Positions 24,742 through 33,663 of a DNA stretch of 64,000 bases are shown here, in pieces. Source of the stretch: Variovorax saccharolyticus (GTDB lineage Bacteria; Pseudomonadota; Gammaproteobacteria; Burkholderiales; Burkholderiaceae_C); contig NZ_JASZYT010000008.1 of NCBI RefSeq assembly GCF_030316765.1, forward strand, positions 310,001 to 374,000, given 5' to 3'. Numbering within the stretch: position 1 is the first letter of the stretch; each line of letters opens with the position of its first letter. The notes under the pieces were generated by a model. It was not told the DNA's origin, searched no databases, and saw only the letters and a program-made list of their open reading frames with translations. The position numbers were made by a program, and so were the translations under genes.

Positions 24742-25092
24742 TCAAAGCGCGGCCTGGCGCGTGAACGAGACCTTCGGCTTGCTGTATGCAGCCGGCACCT
24801 GGTCACGGTAGAACGCGCGGCGGTCGAGGCTGGCGAACGGGTCGTGGGCCTTCGCGACAGCTTCGGCACGCACGGCGCTTCGGCTGGCGGTGGAGGTGAA
24901 GGCCTGCGCACCGGCGCTGGCGCCTTCGCCATAGGTGTTGCCGGCGCGTGCTGCGGCGACGGCCTGGCCAGCGACTTCGGAGCGGCTGGCCGACGAGGTC
25001 AGCGCATGCACGCCTTCATAGGTTTCCGCGTTGGCGCTGGCGGCAGCCAGCAAGGACAGTGCAGCGGCGGCGATGACTTTCGAGGCTTTCAT
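24742..25092 (-). CDS. Small exported protein with duplicated S-R segment
   Basis: A 116-residue protein with a signal peptide ending AAASANA. The mature region holds two similar units: ALTSSASRSEVAGQAVAAAR and AFTSTASRSAVRAEAVAKAH, each a Ser-Arg turn followed by an Ala-rich helix. This resembles small exported proteins of Burkholderiales related to DUF4148, which have no known function. It converges on the preceding secreted protein gene four bases away. A GAA-rich ribosome site (GGAACCG) precedes the ATG. Confidence 0.68.
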   Translation of the reverse strand: MKASKVIAAAALSLLAAASANAETYEGVHALTSSASRSEVAGQAVAAARAGNTYGEGASAGAQAFTSTASRSAVRAEAVAKAHDPFASLDRRAFYRDQVPAAYSKPKVSFTRQAAL

Positions 25093-25214
25093 TTCGGTTC
25101 CTTCACAAGGGTTGGTTGGTGAAGGGAAGTTTGGTGCCGAAGCGCCTCGCACAACCGCGGCAAACGGAACCGCGGCGTTAGCGGACTGGAAACAATCCGG
25201 AGGGCCTGCGCAGC

Positions 25215-26924
25215 CTAGATCTCGGCGCCCTCGACCAGGAAGCGGACCCGCCGCACGCCCTGCCATTCGTCGGCATCGAGCCGCCAGGCCAGCACCACCT
25301 TCGGTGGCAGCGGCTCGGTGTGGCCGAACCAGATGCCGTCCACCGGCTTGCCGCGATGCCTGAGCTTGAGCGCCAGGTGCTTCTCGCCGACCAGGCGCTG
25401 CGAGATCACCTCCACCTCTTCGCTGAAGGTCGGCGGCGCGAAGCCCTGGCCCCAGACCTCGCGGTGCAGCGTATCGACCATGTCGACGCGCAGGTACTCG
25501 GGCGCGAGTGGGCCGTCGGTGTCGAGCCGGCGCGTCAGCGTGGCGGCGTCGAGCCACTCCTGCGCGACCTGGGCCAGCGCCTGCTCGAAGACCGGGAAGT
25601 GCTCGCGCGCCACGGTGCAGCCGGCGGCCATCGCGTGGCCGCCGAAGCGCAGCAGAACGCCCGGATGGCGCTTGGCCACCAGGTCGAGCGCATCGCGCAG
25701 ATGAAAGCCCGGGATCGAGCGGCCCGAGCCCTTGAGTTCGTGCGCCTTGCCGTCGGCGCCGCTGGCCGCGAAGACGAAGCTCGGCCGATGGAAGCGGTCC
25801 TTGATGCGCGAGGCCACGATGCCGACCACGCCTTCGTGGAAGTCGGCGCCGAAGACGCTGATCGCCGCCGGCGGCGCCAGGCTGTCGTCGAACAGGGTTT
25901 CGGCCAGGGCCAGCGCCTTGTCGCGCATGCCGCCCTCGATGTCGCGCCGCTCGCGGTTGATGCCGTCGAGCAGGCGTGCCAGTTCGTCGGCGCGGCCGGC
26001 GTCGTCGGTCAAGAGGCATTCGATGCCCAGCGTCATGTCGGCGAGCCGCCCGGCGGCATTGATGCGGGGGCCGAGCGCGAAGCCGAAATCGAAGGTGGTG
26101 GCCGCGGCCGCATTGCGTCCCGCGGCCTTGAACAGCGCAGCGATGCCGGCCTGCATCGCGCCGGCACGGATGCGGCGCAGGCCCTGCGCCACCAGGCGCC
26201 GGTTGTTGGCATCGAGCCGCACCACGTCGGCGACGGTGCCCAGCGCGACCAGCGGCAGCAGGGCATCGAGCTTGGGCTGGTTGCCGAGGTCGAACACGCC
26301 GCGCGCGCGCAGCTCGGTGCGCAGCGCCAGCAGCACGTAGAACATCACGCCGACGCCGGCGATGCTCTTGCTGTCGAACGCGCAGCCGGGCTGGTTCGGG
26401 TTCACCAGCACGTCGGCCCCGGGCAGCACCGGGCCGGGCAGGTGGTGGTCGGTCACCAGCACCGCGAGGCCGCGCGCCTTGGCCGCCGCCACGCCTTCGA
26501 CGCTGGCGATGCCGTTGTCGACCGTGATCAGCATCTGCGCACCGCTGTCGGCCACGCGCTCGGCGATCGGCGGGGTCAGGCCGTAGCCGTCGACCACCCG
26601 GTCGGGCACCAGATAGGCGACGTGGCGGGCGCCGAGCAGCCGCAGGCCGCGCACCGCGACGGCACAGGCGGTGGCGCCGTCGCAGTCGTAGTCGGCGACG
26701 ATGCACAGGCGCTGGTCGTCGCGGATCGCGTCGGCCAGCAGCACGGCCGCCTCGCGGGCGCCGCGCAGCGTGTTCGGCGGCAGCAGCAGCGCGAGGCCGT
26801 CGTCGAGCTCTTCCTTGGCGAGCACGCCGCGCGCGGCGTAGAGCCGCGCCAGCAGCGGATGCACGCCCGCCTGCTCGAGCACCCAGGCGCTGCGCGGCGG
26901 GATCTCCCTGGCCAGGATCTTCAT
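25215..26924 (-). CDS. recJ: Single-stranded-DNA-specific exonuclease RecJ
   Basis: A 569-residue 5'-3' exonuclease of the DHH family used in recombination and mismatch repair. The DHH motifs are complete: DYDCDGATA, TVDNGI, VTDHHLPG (the name motif) and LGTVADVV, then the DHHA1 domain with GFALGPRINAAGR and FGGHAMAAGC. The start at 26924 follows the upstream gene's stop by two bases. Length is normal. Confidence 0.95.
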   Translation of the reverse strand: MKILAREIPPRSAWVLEQAGVHPLLARLYAARGVLAKEELDDGLALLLPPNTLRGAREAAVLLADAIRDDQRLCIVADYDCDGATACAVAVRGLRLLGARHVAYLVPDRVVDGYGLTPPIAERVADSGAQMLITVDNGIASVEGVAAAKARGLAVLVTDHHLPGPVLPGADVLVNPNQPGCAFDSKSIAGVGVMFYVLLALRTELRARGVFDLGNQPKLDALLPLVALGTVADVVRLDANNRRLVAQGLRRIRAGAMQAGIAALFKAAGRNAAAATTFDFGFALGPRINAAGRLADMTLGIECLLTDDAGRADELARLLDGINRERRDIEGGMRDKALALAETLFDDSLAPPAAISVFGADFHEGVVGIVASRIKDRFHRPSFVFAASGADGKAHELKGSGRSIPGFHLRDALDLVAKRHPGVLLRFGGHAMAAGCTVAREHFPVFEQALAQVAQEWLDAATLTRRLDTDGPLAPEYLRVDMVDTLHREVWGQGFAPPTFSEEVEVISQRLVGEKHLALKLRHRGKPVDGIWFGHTEPLPPKVVLAWRLDADEWQGVRRVRFLVEGAEI

Positions 26925-26926
26925 GC

Positions 26927-27892
26927 TCAAAGCCTCTCGAGGAAGGAGGCCGCGGAGGGGCGGCTGAACAGCCCCCTGGCCCAGCCGGCGAAGCCGCGCG
27001 GCCGCAGCGCGAAGCGCTGGGCGCCGCGGTCGCCGCACAGGGTCAGCATGACGGCGTCGCCGCGGGAACCGGCCGCCAGCAGCTCGGCCACCGGGCCGGC
27101 ATCGAGCGCCTGCCAGGCCGAGGCCCAGCCGGCGCCATCGTCGCGCAGTGCGGGGGTGCGCAGCGCATCGGCCACGGCCGGTGCCTCGGCCGCGGGCGTG
27201 AAGGCGGCGGGCAGGCTGCCGGTGCCGCTGAGCCAGAAGGAGTTGATCGGCGGCACGCCGCGCGCGGTGCGGGCGTCGTTCACGCGCTCGGTGTAGAGCA
27301 GCATCTGCATCTCGTTCTGCAGCCGGCGCAGCGGCCGCCCGGCGTCGGACAGCGGCGACCACTGCGAGATCGGGAAGCCGACGGCGCGGTCGATCGAGGC
27401 CGTCGCCAGGCCGTCGAAGATCGGCCCCTGGGCCAGCCAGCGGCCGGGCGTGGCCGAGGCGTGCAGCGCGATGCCGTCCTCCTCGAAGAAGGGGCGCGCG
27501 GCGGCCAGCAGGGCGTCGGATTCGGCGCGGTCGATCTCGATCGCGGACGGATCGCCCAGCATCACGTCGTCGATGCCGACCTGCCAATGGCACAGCGTGG
27601 CGACGCCCCAGGCCGCGTGGCCGGCGGCCGGGAGGCCGGACCGGCGGGCCTCCAGCGCAGCCCAGGGGATGCAGCCATCGGCGGCCGCGATGCCCAGGGC
27701 CTCGGCCAGGGCCCGCTCGTGCGGCGGCGAAAGGGTGCTGTCGTCCTGCGTGTCCTCGTGGACCAGCGTGAGCCGGGCCAGCAGGGCTTCGAGCCTGGGC
27801 AGCCTCAGCCCGGCCAGCGCCTCGCGGCAGGCCGGCGACCCCCGGCCGGCGAAAGGAATGAGCAGGTGGCGGGCGTTGGGGGGTGCTGACAT
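26927..27892 (-). CDS. RpfE-like / phosphoglycerate-mutase-like family protein
   Basis: A 321-residue protein with segments such as HLLIPFAGRGSP at the start, CHWQVGIDDVML, NEMQMLLYTERVNDAR and PPINSFWLSGTG. These are recurrent in betaproteobacterial proteins labelled regulatory protein RpfE or phosphoglycerate mutase, although no histidine phosphatase motif (RHG) is visible. It is cytoplasmic with no membrane segments. It is coupled to recJ, which starts two bases later, and the pairing is commonly conserved. Function unknown. Confidence 0.65.
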   Translation of the reverse strand: MSAPPNARHLLIPFAGRGSPACREALAGLRLPRLEALLARLTLVHEDTQDDSTLSPPHERALAEALGIAAADGCIPWAALEARRSGLPAAGHAAWGVATLCHWQVGIDDVMLGDPSAIEIDRAESDALLAAARPFFEEDGIALHASATPGRWLAQGPIFDGLATASIDRAVGFPISQWSPLSDAGRPLRRLQNEMQMLLYTERVNDARTARGVPPINSFWLSGTGSLPAAFTPAAEAPAVADALRTPALRDDGAGWASAWQALDAGPVAELLAAGSRGDAVMLTLCGDRGAQRFALRPRGFAGWARGLFSRPSAASFLERL

Positions 27893-27928
27893 AGGGCCTA
27901 TTGTCCGGGATGCCACAATTGTTTCCTT

Positions 27929-29185
27929 ATGCGACTCCCCTACGAACTGCAACTCGGCTGGCGTTACACCCGGGCCGGCCGGGCCACGCGGCGCAACGGC
28001 TTCATCTCCTTCATCTCCGGCGTCTCGATGTTCGGCATCGCGCTCGGCGTGGCGGCGCTGATCATCGTGCTGAGCGTGATGAACGGTTTCCAGAAAGAAG
28101 TCACCGACCGCATGCTCGGCGTGATCTCGCACATCGAGATCTTCTCGCGCGACGGCCAGGCGCTGGCCGACGTCGACGCCATCATGGCGGCCGCGCGCAA
28201 GAACCCCGAGGTGACCGGTGTCGCGCCCTTCGTCGCGGCGCAGGCGCTGCTGGCCCGCGGCGAGGACATGAAGGGTGCGCTGATCCGCGGCATCGACCCG
28301 AAGCTCGAGCCGCAGGTGACCGACATCTCGACCACCGCCCAGCAGGGTGCGCTCGACAAGCTGGTGCCGGGCGAGTTCGGCATCGTGCTGGGGATCGAGC
28401 TGGCGCGCTCGATGTTCGTGCGGGTCGGCGACCAGGTCACGCTGGTGGCACCCGGCGGCCAGGTCACGCCGGCCGGCGTGATGCCGCGCTTCAAGCCCTT
28501 CACCGTGGTCGGCACCTTCGACTCGGGCCACTACGAGTACGACTCGGCGCTGGCGATGATCCACGCCGAGGACGCGGCCCGCGTGTTCCGCCTCGAGGGC
28601 CCGACCGGCGTGCGCCTCAAGCTCAAGGACCTGCACCAGGCGCGCGAAGTGGCCGACCAGCTCGCCGCCACGCTGCCGGGCCAGTTCCTGATCCGCGACT
28701 GGACCCGCGCCAACAAGACCTGGTTCGCGGCGGTGCAGGTCGAGAAACGCATGATGTTCATCATCCTCACGCTGATCGTCGCAGTGGCGGCCTTCAACCT
28801 GGTCTCGACGCTGGTGATGACCGTCACCGACAAGCGCGCCGACATCGCGATCCTGCGCACGCTGGGCTCCAGCCCGAAGAGCATCATGGGCATCTTCGTG
28901 GTGCAGGGCGCGATGGTGGGCGTCATCGGCACCCTGGGCGGCTTGCTGCTGGGCCTGGGCATCGCCTACAACATCGATGTCATCGTGCCGGCGCTCGAAC
29001 GCCTGTTCCATGCCAGCTTCCTGCCCAAGGACATCTACCTGATCAGCAAGATGCCGAGCGACCCGCAGCGCGGCGACATCCTGCCGATCACCGTCATCTC
29101 GCTGGTGCTGGCCTTCGTCGCCACCCTCTATCCGAGCTGGCGCGCCAGCCGCGTCAATCCGGCGGAGGCCCTGCGCTATGAATGA
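27929..29185 (+). CDS. lolC: Lipoprotein-releasing ABC transporter permease LolC/LolE
   Basis: A 418-residue inner-membrane permease that extracts lipoproteins for delivery to LolA. It has one helix near 25-50 (FISFISGVSMFGIALGVAAL), a large periplasmic domain, and three C-terminal helices (about 273-293, 316-345, 385-405). The N-terminal YELQLGWRYT and RIL-like coupling segment DIAILRTLG are typical. Only one permease gene is present, so it may act as a homodimer (LolF-type system). It overlaps lolD by eight bases. Confidence 0.93.
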   Translation: MRLPYELQLGWRYTRAGRATRRNGFISFISGVSMFGIALGVAALIIVLSVMNGFQKEVTDRMLGVISHIEIFSRDGQALADVDAIMAAARKNPEVTGVAPFVAAQALLARGEDMKGALIRGIDPKLEPQVTDISTTAQQGALDKLVPGEFGIVLGIELARSMFVRVGDQVTLVAPGGQVTPAGVMPRFKPFTVVGTFDSGHYEYDSALAMIHAEDAARVFRLEGPTGVRLKLKDLHQAREVADQLAATLPGQFLIRDWTRANKTWFAAVQVEKRMMFIILTLIVAVAAFNLVSTLVMTVTDKRADIAILRTLGSSPKSIMGIFVVQGAMVGVIGTLGGLLLGLGIAYNIDVIVPALERLFHASFLPKDIYLISKMPSDPQRGDILPITVISLVLAFVATLYPSWRASRVNPAEALRYE

Positions 29186-29855
29186 CGTGGTGTTGAAGGT
29201 CCGCGGGCTGACCAAGCGCTTCCACGAGGGCCGCATCGACCTCACGGTGCTGCATGGCGTCGATCTGGATGTGCATGCCGGCGAGACGCTGGCCATCGTC
29301 GGCGCCTCCGGCTCGGGCAAGAGCACGCTGCTGCACCTGATGGGCGGGCTCGACGCGCCGACCGCGGGCAGCGTCGAGCTGCACGGAGAGAACATCGCCC
29401 ATGTCGACGCCGCCGAGCAGGGCCGGCTGCGCAACCGGCACTTGGGTTTCGTCTATCAGTTCCATCACCTGCTGCCGGAGTTCAGCGCGCTCGACAACGT
29501 GGCGATGCCGCTGAAGATCCGGCGCACCGAGCCGGCCGAGGCGAGCGCTTCGGCGGTCGCGATGCTGACGGCCGTGGGCCTCGGCGAACGCGTGCAGCAC
29601 CGGCCGGCGGAGCTGTCGGGCGGCGAGCGCCAGCGGGTGGCGATCGCGCGTGCGCTGGTGACGCAGCCCGACTGCGTGCTGGCCGACGAGCCCACCGGCA
29701 ACCTCGACCGCGCGACGGCCGACGGCGTCTTCGCGCTGATGCTTCAGCTGGCGCGCGAGCGCGGCACCGCCTTCGTGATGGTGACGCACGACGAGGGCCT
29801 GGCGGCGCGCTGCGACCGCGTGCTGCGGCTCACAGCGGGGCGGCTGGCGGATTGA
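29178..29855 (+). CDS. lolD: Lipoprotein-releasing ABC transporter ATP-binding protein LolD
   Basis: A 225-residue ATPase with Walker A GASGSGKST at 42-50, signature LSGGE near 146, Walker B LADEPTGNLD and the His switch TH. The segment HLGFVYQFHHLLPEFSALDN (split HLGFVYQFHH / LLPEFSALDN) is the Lol-specific Q-loop region. The start lies eight bases inside lolC, so the subunits are made in concert. Confidence 0.94.
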   Translation: MNDVVLKVRGLTKRFHEGRIDLTVLHGVDLDVHAGETLAIVGASGSGKSTLLHLMGGLDAPTAGSVELHGENIAHVDAAEQGRLRNRHLGFVYQFHHLLPEFSALDNVAMPLKIRRTEPAEASASAVAMLTAVGLGERVQHRPAELSGGERQRVAIARALVTQPDCVLADEPTGNLDRATADGVFALMLQLARERGTAFVMVTHDEGLAARCDRVLRLTAGRLAD

Positions 29856-29857
29856 GG

Positions 29858-29895
29858 CAGCGAGCGAGCCCGCGAAGCGAGTGAGCCTGGGGCCC
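29858..29895. repeat. Short GCGAG-rich intergenic repeat remnant
   Basis: The sequence between lolD and the converging dioxygenase gene contains GCAGCGAGCGAG, GCGAAGCGAGTGAG and CTGGGGCC. It resembles the right half of the longer repeat at 54424-54508 (GCAGTGAG, GCAGTGACGGAGCGTGGGGGCC split). It is probably a degenerate copy of the same dispersed element. Confidence 0.4.
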
Positions 29896-30534
29896 TCAGG
29901 CCCTGACAACGATCGGAAAGCTGGCCTTCCAGCCGTCCGGAGCGCGCTCGAAGGGCACCGTGAGGGCGGCGCGCGCTTCTTCCGGCAGGCTGCGCCAGAG
30001 GCCGTCCCGGGCATTGCCCGGCGCACCTTCCACGTAGAGCTGGGTGGTCAGCAGTTCGCGGCTGGCCAGCCTGACCTTGACGTGGATGTGGGGCGTGCGG
30101 CCCGTGTACGGCACCGGCCGGATGGTGCGGAAGCGATAGCGTCCTTCGGCATCGACCGCCACCCGGCCGAAGCCCTGGAAGGCGCGGTCGGCACGGTTGC
30201 CGTCGCCGGGGTGGTGGTAGTGGCCGGCTTCGTCGCATTGCCAGATCTCGACCAGCGCACCGCGCAGCGGGCGGCCGTCGAGGTCGGTCACCGTGCCGTC
30301 GACCCAGGCCGGCTGAGTGGTGGCGTAGTTCAAGGCACCGTTGCGCAGCAGGTCGGCGTCCGAATCCGCCGGCAGGGCCACCGGATAGAACGGCCCTTCG
30401 GTCTGCGCAGGCGTCGGGCGCCGGGGCGCCGCGGGCTGCGCGCGAGCGCCGATCCAGAAGGCCGGCAAGGCGATCGCCGCGGCGGCGGCAATGCTGCGTC
30501 GGGGCAGGCCCCGGGGGCTGGGCGTGGTGTTCAT
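29896..30534 (-). CDS. Exported intradiol ring-cleavage dioxygenase-like protein
   Basis: A 212-residue protein of the protocatechuate 3,4-dioxygenase beta fold. The non-heme ferric ligands are present: Tyr106 in GHYHHPG, Tyr143 in RPVPYTG, His149 and His151 in TPHIHVK. TEGPFYP near residue 45 is the family start. The N-terminus PRRSIAAAAAIALPAF is a twin-arginine type signal, so the enzyme is likely exported, unlike cytoplasmic catechol dioxygenases. Substrate unknown; no aromatic pathway genes are next to it. Confidence 0.83.
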   Translation of the reverse strand: MNTTPSPRGLPRRSIAAAAAIALPAFWIGARAQPAAPRRPTPAQTEGPFYPVALPADSDADLLRNGALNYATTQPAWVDGTVTDLDGRPLRGALVEIWQCDEAGHYHHPGDGNRADRAFQGFGRVAVDAEGRYRFRTIRPVPYTGRTPHIHVKVRLASRELLTTQLYVEGAPGNARDGLWRSLPEEARAALTVPFERAPDGWKASFPIVVRA

Positions 30535-30694
30535 GGCTCTTCGAGCGGCGGCGGCCTGGAGGAGTTCCGACGGCATGCTAAACCGACTGGCCTCACGACG
30601 CTCGTCGCGCCAGGCGCTCCGGTTTGCAGGCGCGTCGTGCGGCGGCGCCGGACGAGCCAGAATGCCGGCTTTGCATCGCCAAGGAGCACACGCC

Positions 30695-31087
30695 ATGCCT
30701 CGTCATCCGGCCCCGGCTGCCGTCATCTACGCCAAGGACATCGCGCGCGTGGGCGCCTTCTATGCCGCGGTGGCCGGATTCGAGATCGAGGAGGCCACGG
30801 CCGACTTCATCGATCTGCGCGCCGAGGGCTTCCAGCTCTTCATCGTCGCTCCGGCCCCGCTCATCGCGCAGCGGATCGTGGTCGAGCAGCCGCCGGTCCG
30901 GCGCGAGAACACGCCCTTGAAGCTCGTGCTGTCCGTGTCCAGCCTCGACGATGCCCGGCGCGAAGCGGCGCTGCACGGCGGCTCGCTGGTCCCGGCGGAC
31001 CAGGCCTGGACCTTCCAGGGCCTGGTGCACTGCGACGGCATCGATCCCGAGGGCAACGTCTTCCAGCTGCGCCAATCGCCGGCTTGA
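30695..31087 (+). CDS. VOC (glyoxalase/bleomycin resistance) family protein
   Basis: A 130-residue single-unit vicinal-oxygen-chelate protein. The N-terminal VIYAKDIARVGAFYAAVAGF and C-terminal HCDGIDPEGNVFQLRQ segments are the beta-alpha-beta-beta-beta landmarks, with Asp/Glu near the end. AAGGAG at 30681-30686 precedes the ATG by eight bases. The activity in this family ranges from glyoxalase to dioxygenase or drug binding and cannot be assigned here. It converges on the ABC binding-protein gene. Confidence 0.8.
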   Translation: MPRHPAPAAVIYAKDIARVGAFYAAVAGFEIEEATADFIDLRAEGFQLFIVAPAPLIAQRIVVEQPPVRRENTPLKLVLSVSSLDDARREAALHGGSLVPADQAWTFQGLVHCDGIDPEGNVFQLRQSPA

Positions 31088-31112
31088 CGGGCGCTGCCGC
31101 GGCCGCCAAGGC

Positions 31113-31901
31113 TCACATCGGGATGTCGCCCACCGCGCGGCCCAGCCACCGGGTCGACATCTTGTCCGACTCGCCCGACTTGCGGGCCTCGATCACGATC
31201 TCGTTGATGCGCTCGCGCAGCTTGTCCTCGCCCTTCGGCACGCCGATGTAGTTGGGGCTCTGGCTCAGCATCAGCTTGTTCTCCAGGCCCAGCTGCGGCT
31301 GGTTCTGGATCAGCTTGGAGACCGCCGGCTGGCTGCTGCCCACCGCCGCCACCTGTCCGGCGCCCATCGCGGTGATGGTGGCGGCATGGTCCTCGAAGCG
31401 CATCAGGTTGGCCCCCTTGGGCAGCACCTTGGTCAGCTCCTGGTCCTCGATGGTGCCGCGCGTCACGCCCACCGACTTGCCGTCGAGATCGGCGAAGCTC
31501 TTGACCGCCAGCGTCTTGGGCGCGAACACGGCGCTGATGAAGGGCGAGTAGGCGGCGGTCGTGAAGTCGACCACCTTCTCGCGCTCGGCGTTGCGCGCCA
31601 GCGTCGAGATCACGATGTCGACCTTGCGCGTCTGCAGGTAGGGCACGCGGTTGGTGCTGGTCACCGGCACCAGCTCGGCCTTCACGCCGAGCTTGCCGGC
31701 CACGTAGCGCGCCATGTCGATGTCCAGTCCCTGCGGCTGCAGGTCGGTGCCGACGAAGCCGTAGGGCGGGTAGTCGGTGGGCACCGCGATGCGGATCACG
31801 CCGGACTTGACGATGTTGTCGAGCGCGGTCTGTGCCTGGGCGCCGCCGGTGGCCAGCAAGGCGCAGGCCGCGGTGCAGAGAAGACGTCGGAAGGGTTGCA
31901 T
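31113..31901 (-). CDS. Polar amino-acid ABC transporter substrate-binding protein (PBPb family)
   Basis: A 262-residue type II periplasmic binding protein with a signal peptide ending TGGAQAQ. The family strands IRIAVPTDYPPYGF, GLDIDMARYVA and VDIVISTL are present, with the amino-acid clamp Arg in LARNAEREK. No permease or ATPase gene is next to it, so partners must be elsewhere. It is the last gene of a run after the decarboxylase/racemase-like gene (50 bases) and may supply or sense a dicarboxylic amino acid. Confidence 0.83.
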   Translation of the reverse strand: MQPFRRLLCTAACALLATGGAQAQTALDNIVKSGVIRIAVPTDYPPYGFVGTDLQPQGLDIDMARYVAGKLGVKAELVPVTSTNRVPYLQTRKVDIVISTLARNAEREKVVDFTTAAYSPFISAVFAPKTLAVKSFADLDGKSVGVTRGTIEDQELTKVLPKGANLMRFEDHAATITAMGAGQVAAVGSSQPAVSKLIQNQPQLGLENKLMLSQSPNYIGVPKGEDKLRERINEIVIEARKSGESDKMSTRWLGRAVGDIPM

Positions 31902-31951
31902 GGAGCGGGGATCCTCGGAGAGTTGGAAGCGGGTGGAGACGAAGCGGAATG

Positions 31952-32773
31952 TCAGGCGCCGGGCGCGATGCGGCCGTCGAAGAGCTGCCCGTAGCCGGGT
32001 CGGGCGCCGGCGACCTGCAGCAGTTCGAGGCAGTGCCAGAACGAGGCCTGCACGGCCGAGATGACCGGCTTGCCGAGCGCCTGCTCCAGCGCCTCGATGG
32101 CGCCGACCGAGCGGAAATTGGTGCAGCTGATGAAGATCGCGCTGGCTTCGGGATGGTCCACCGAGCGCACCAGGTCGTAGACCTGCGAGAGCGGCACCTC
32201 GGCCAGCGCGCGGTCCTCGTCGATGCGCAGGTTGGCATGGCGCACGACGGGGTGTCCGTTCTCTTCCAGGAATCGTATCGCCTTGGCGTGCACCGCATCC
32301 ACATAGGGCGTGGCGAGCGCGACCTTGCCGGCCGCGACCTTCCTGAGCGCCGCCAGCGTGGCGGTCGATGCCGTGTTGATCAGCGGCCTGGGCACCCACT
32401 GCTTCATCTTGGCGATCAGCGCGTGGTCGTAGGCGGTGCCGTGCAGGAACGAGGCGCTGGTGCCGCCGAAGCACAGCAGGTCGATGGGTGCCGAGCCCAC
32501 CAGGCGCGCGGCCTGCGCCAGCTCGGGCGAATCCATCATCTGCTCGATGCCCTCCACCGTCACCTTGGGCAGCTTGATGCGCGTGGTGTGGACCGAAACG
32601 CCGGGCGCTGCCATGGCGGCCCATTCGGCGTCCATGACGATGCTCGAGGCGATGTAGATCAGCCCCAGGCGGCACAGCGTGCCCGAGCCGTCAAATCGAA
32701 AAGAGGGCGTTGCAGGGGGCGCGAAGGCGTTCGCTTGTTGTTCGCCCGTTCGAATCATCTCGTCCAACTCCAT
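31952..32773 (-). CDS. Maleate isomerase / arylmalonate decarboxylase (Asp/Glu racemase superfamily) protein
   Basis: A 273-residue enzyme with the two-fold racemase fold. At the first catalytic position most racemases and isomerases have CTSGS; here it reads GTSAS (Gly104), with a Cys at 101 instead. The second catalytic cysteine is kept, Cys217 in SCTNFRS. One cysteine plus a GTSxS oxyanion loop is the pattern of arylmalonate decarboxylase, so decarboxylation without racemisation is plausible. An internal start at Met6 is possible. It lies between an SDR and an amino-acid binding protein downstream of the aspartate module. Confidence 0.75.
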   Translation of the reverse strand: MELDEMIRTGEQQANAFAPPATPSFRFDGSGTLCRLGLIYIASSIVMDAEWAAMAAPGVSVHTTRIKLPKVTVEGIEQMMDSPELAQAARLVGSAPIDLLCFGGTSASFLHGTAYDHALIAKMKQWVPRPLINTASTATLAALRKVAAGKVALATPYVDAVHAKAIRFLEENGHPVVRHANLRIDEDRALAEVPLSQVYDLVRSVDHPEASAIFISCTNFRSVGAIEALEQALGKPVISAVQASFWHCLELLQVAGARPGYGQLFDGRIAPGA

Positions 32774-32889
32774 TGCTTGATGCGATGGAGTCGATGATGT
32801 GGGCGGGGCGCTGCGCTACAAAGTCGCCTTTTCCTTGGCGCTGCGTCGGCTTTTCCGATGGCGGGCCGCGAGGGCGGCGGGCCGGGCCT

Positions 32890-33648
32890 TCAACCGGCGA
32901 TCGAGTAGCCGCCGTCCACCGGGATCGCCGTGCCCGTGACGAAGTCCGACGCCGCGCTGGCCAGGAACACCGCGATGCCCGCCAGGTCCTCGGGCCTGCC
33001 CCAGCGGCCGGCCGCGGTGCGCGCCACCACCCGCTCGCTGAGTCCGGGCACCTGCGCGCGGGCGCCGTCGGTCAGCTCGGTCTGGATCCAGCCCGGCAGC
33101 ACCGCGTTGACCTGGATGCCGTCCGCTGCCCAGGAGGTCGCCATCGCGCGGCTCAGCTGCACGATGCCGCCCTTGCTGGCGCCGTAGGCCGGCGCATAGG
33201 GCGCGCCGAAGATCGACATCATCGAGCCGATGTTGATGATCTTGCCGCCGCCCGCCGCCTTCAGGTGCGGATGGGCGGCGCGGCAGCACAGGAAGGCGCT
33301 CGTGAGGTTGGTGTCCATCACCTGATGCCACTCGGCCAGCGAGAGCTGGTCGACCGGCTTGCGCACCGTGCTGCCGGCGTTGTTGACCAGGATGTCGAGC
33401 CGGCCGCAGCGCGTCGCGGCTTCGTCGAACAGGGCCTTCACCGCGTCCTCGTCGGTCACGTCGGCGGCCAGCGCGAAGCTGTCGCTGCCGAGCGCCTTGA
33501 GCGCCTCGACCGCGTCGGCCGACTTCTGCGGATTGCGCGCCGCGATCACGACCCGCGCCCCGGCTTCGGCCAGGCCCTTGGCCATGCCCAGGCCGATGCC
33601 GCCGTTGCCGCCGGTCACGAGCGCGACTTTTCCCTTCAGATCGAACAT
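32890..33648 (-). CDS. Short-chain dehydrogenase/reductase, classical
   Basis: A 252-residue classical SDR with TGGNGGIG at 12-19, NNAG at 89-92 and the catalytic Ser142, Tyr155 and Lys159 in YGASK. The C-terminal part ends PVDGGYS, as in FabG-like and glucose dehydrogenase-like enzymes. It starts 16 bases after the aspartate decarboxylase gene on the same strand, so it is probably cotranscribed. Substrate unknown; a beta-hydroxy acid or sugar alcohol is typical. Confidence 0.9.
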   Translation of the reverse strand: MFDLKGKVALVTGGNGGIGLGMAKGLAEAGARVVIAARNPQKSADAVEALKALGSDSFALAADVTDEDAVKALFDEAATRCGRLDILVNNAGSTVRKPVDQLSLAEWHQVMDTNLTSAFLCCRAAHPHLKAAGGGKIINIGSMMSIFGAPYAPAYGASKGGIVQLSRAMATSWAADGIQVNAVLPGWIQTELTDGARAQVPGLSERVVARTAAGRWGRPEDLAGIAVFLASAASDFVTGTAIPVDGGYSIAG

Positions 33649-33663
33649 TGAATTCCTTTGCAG

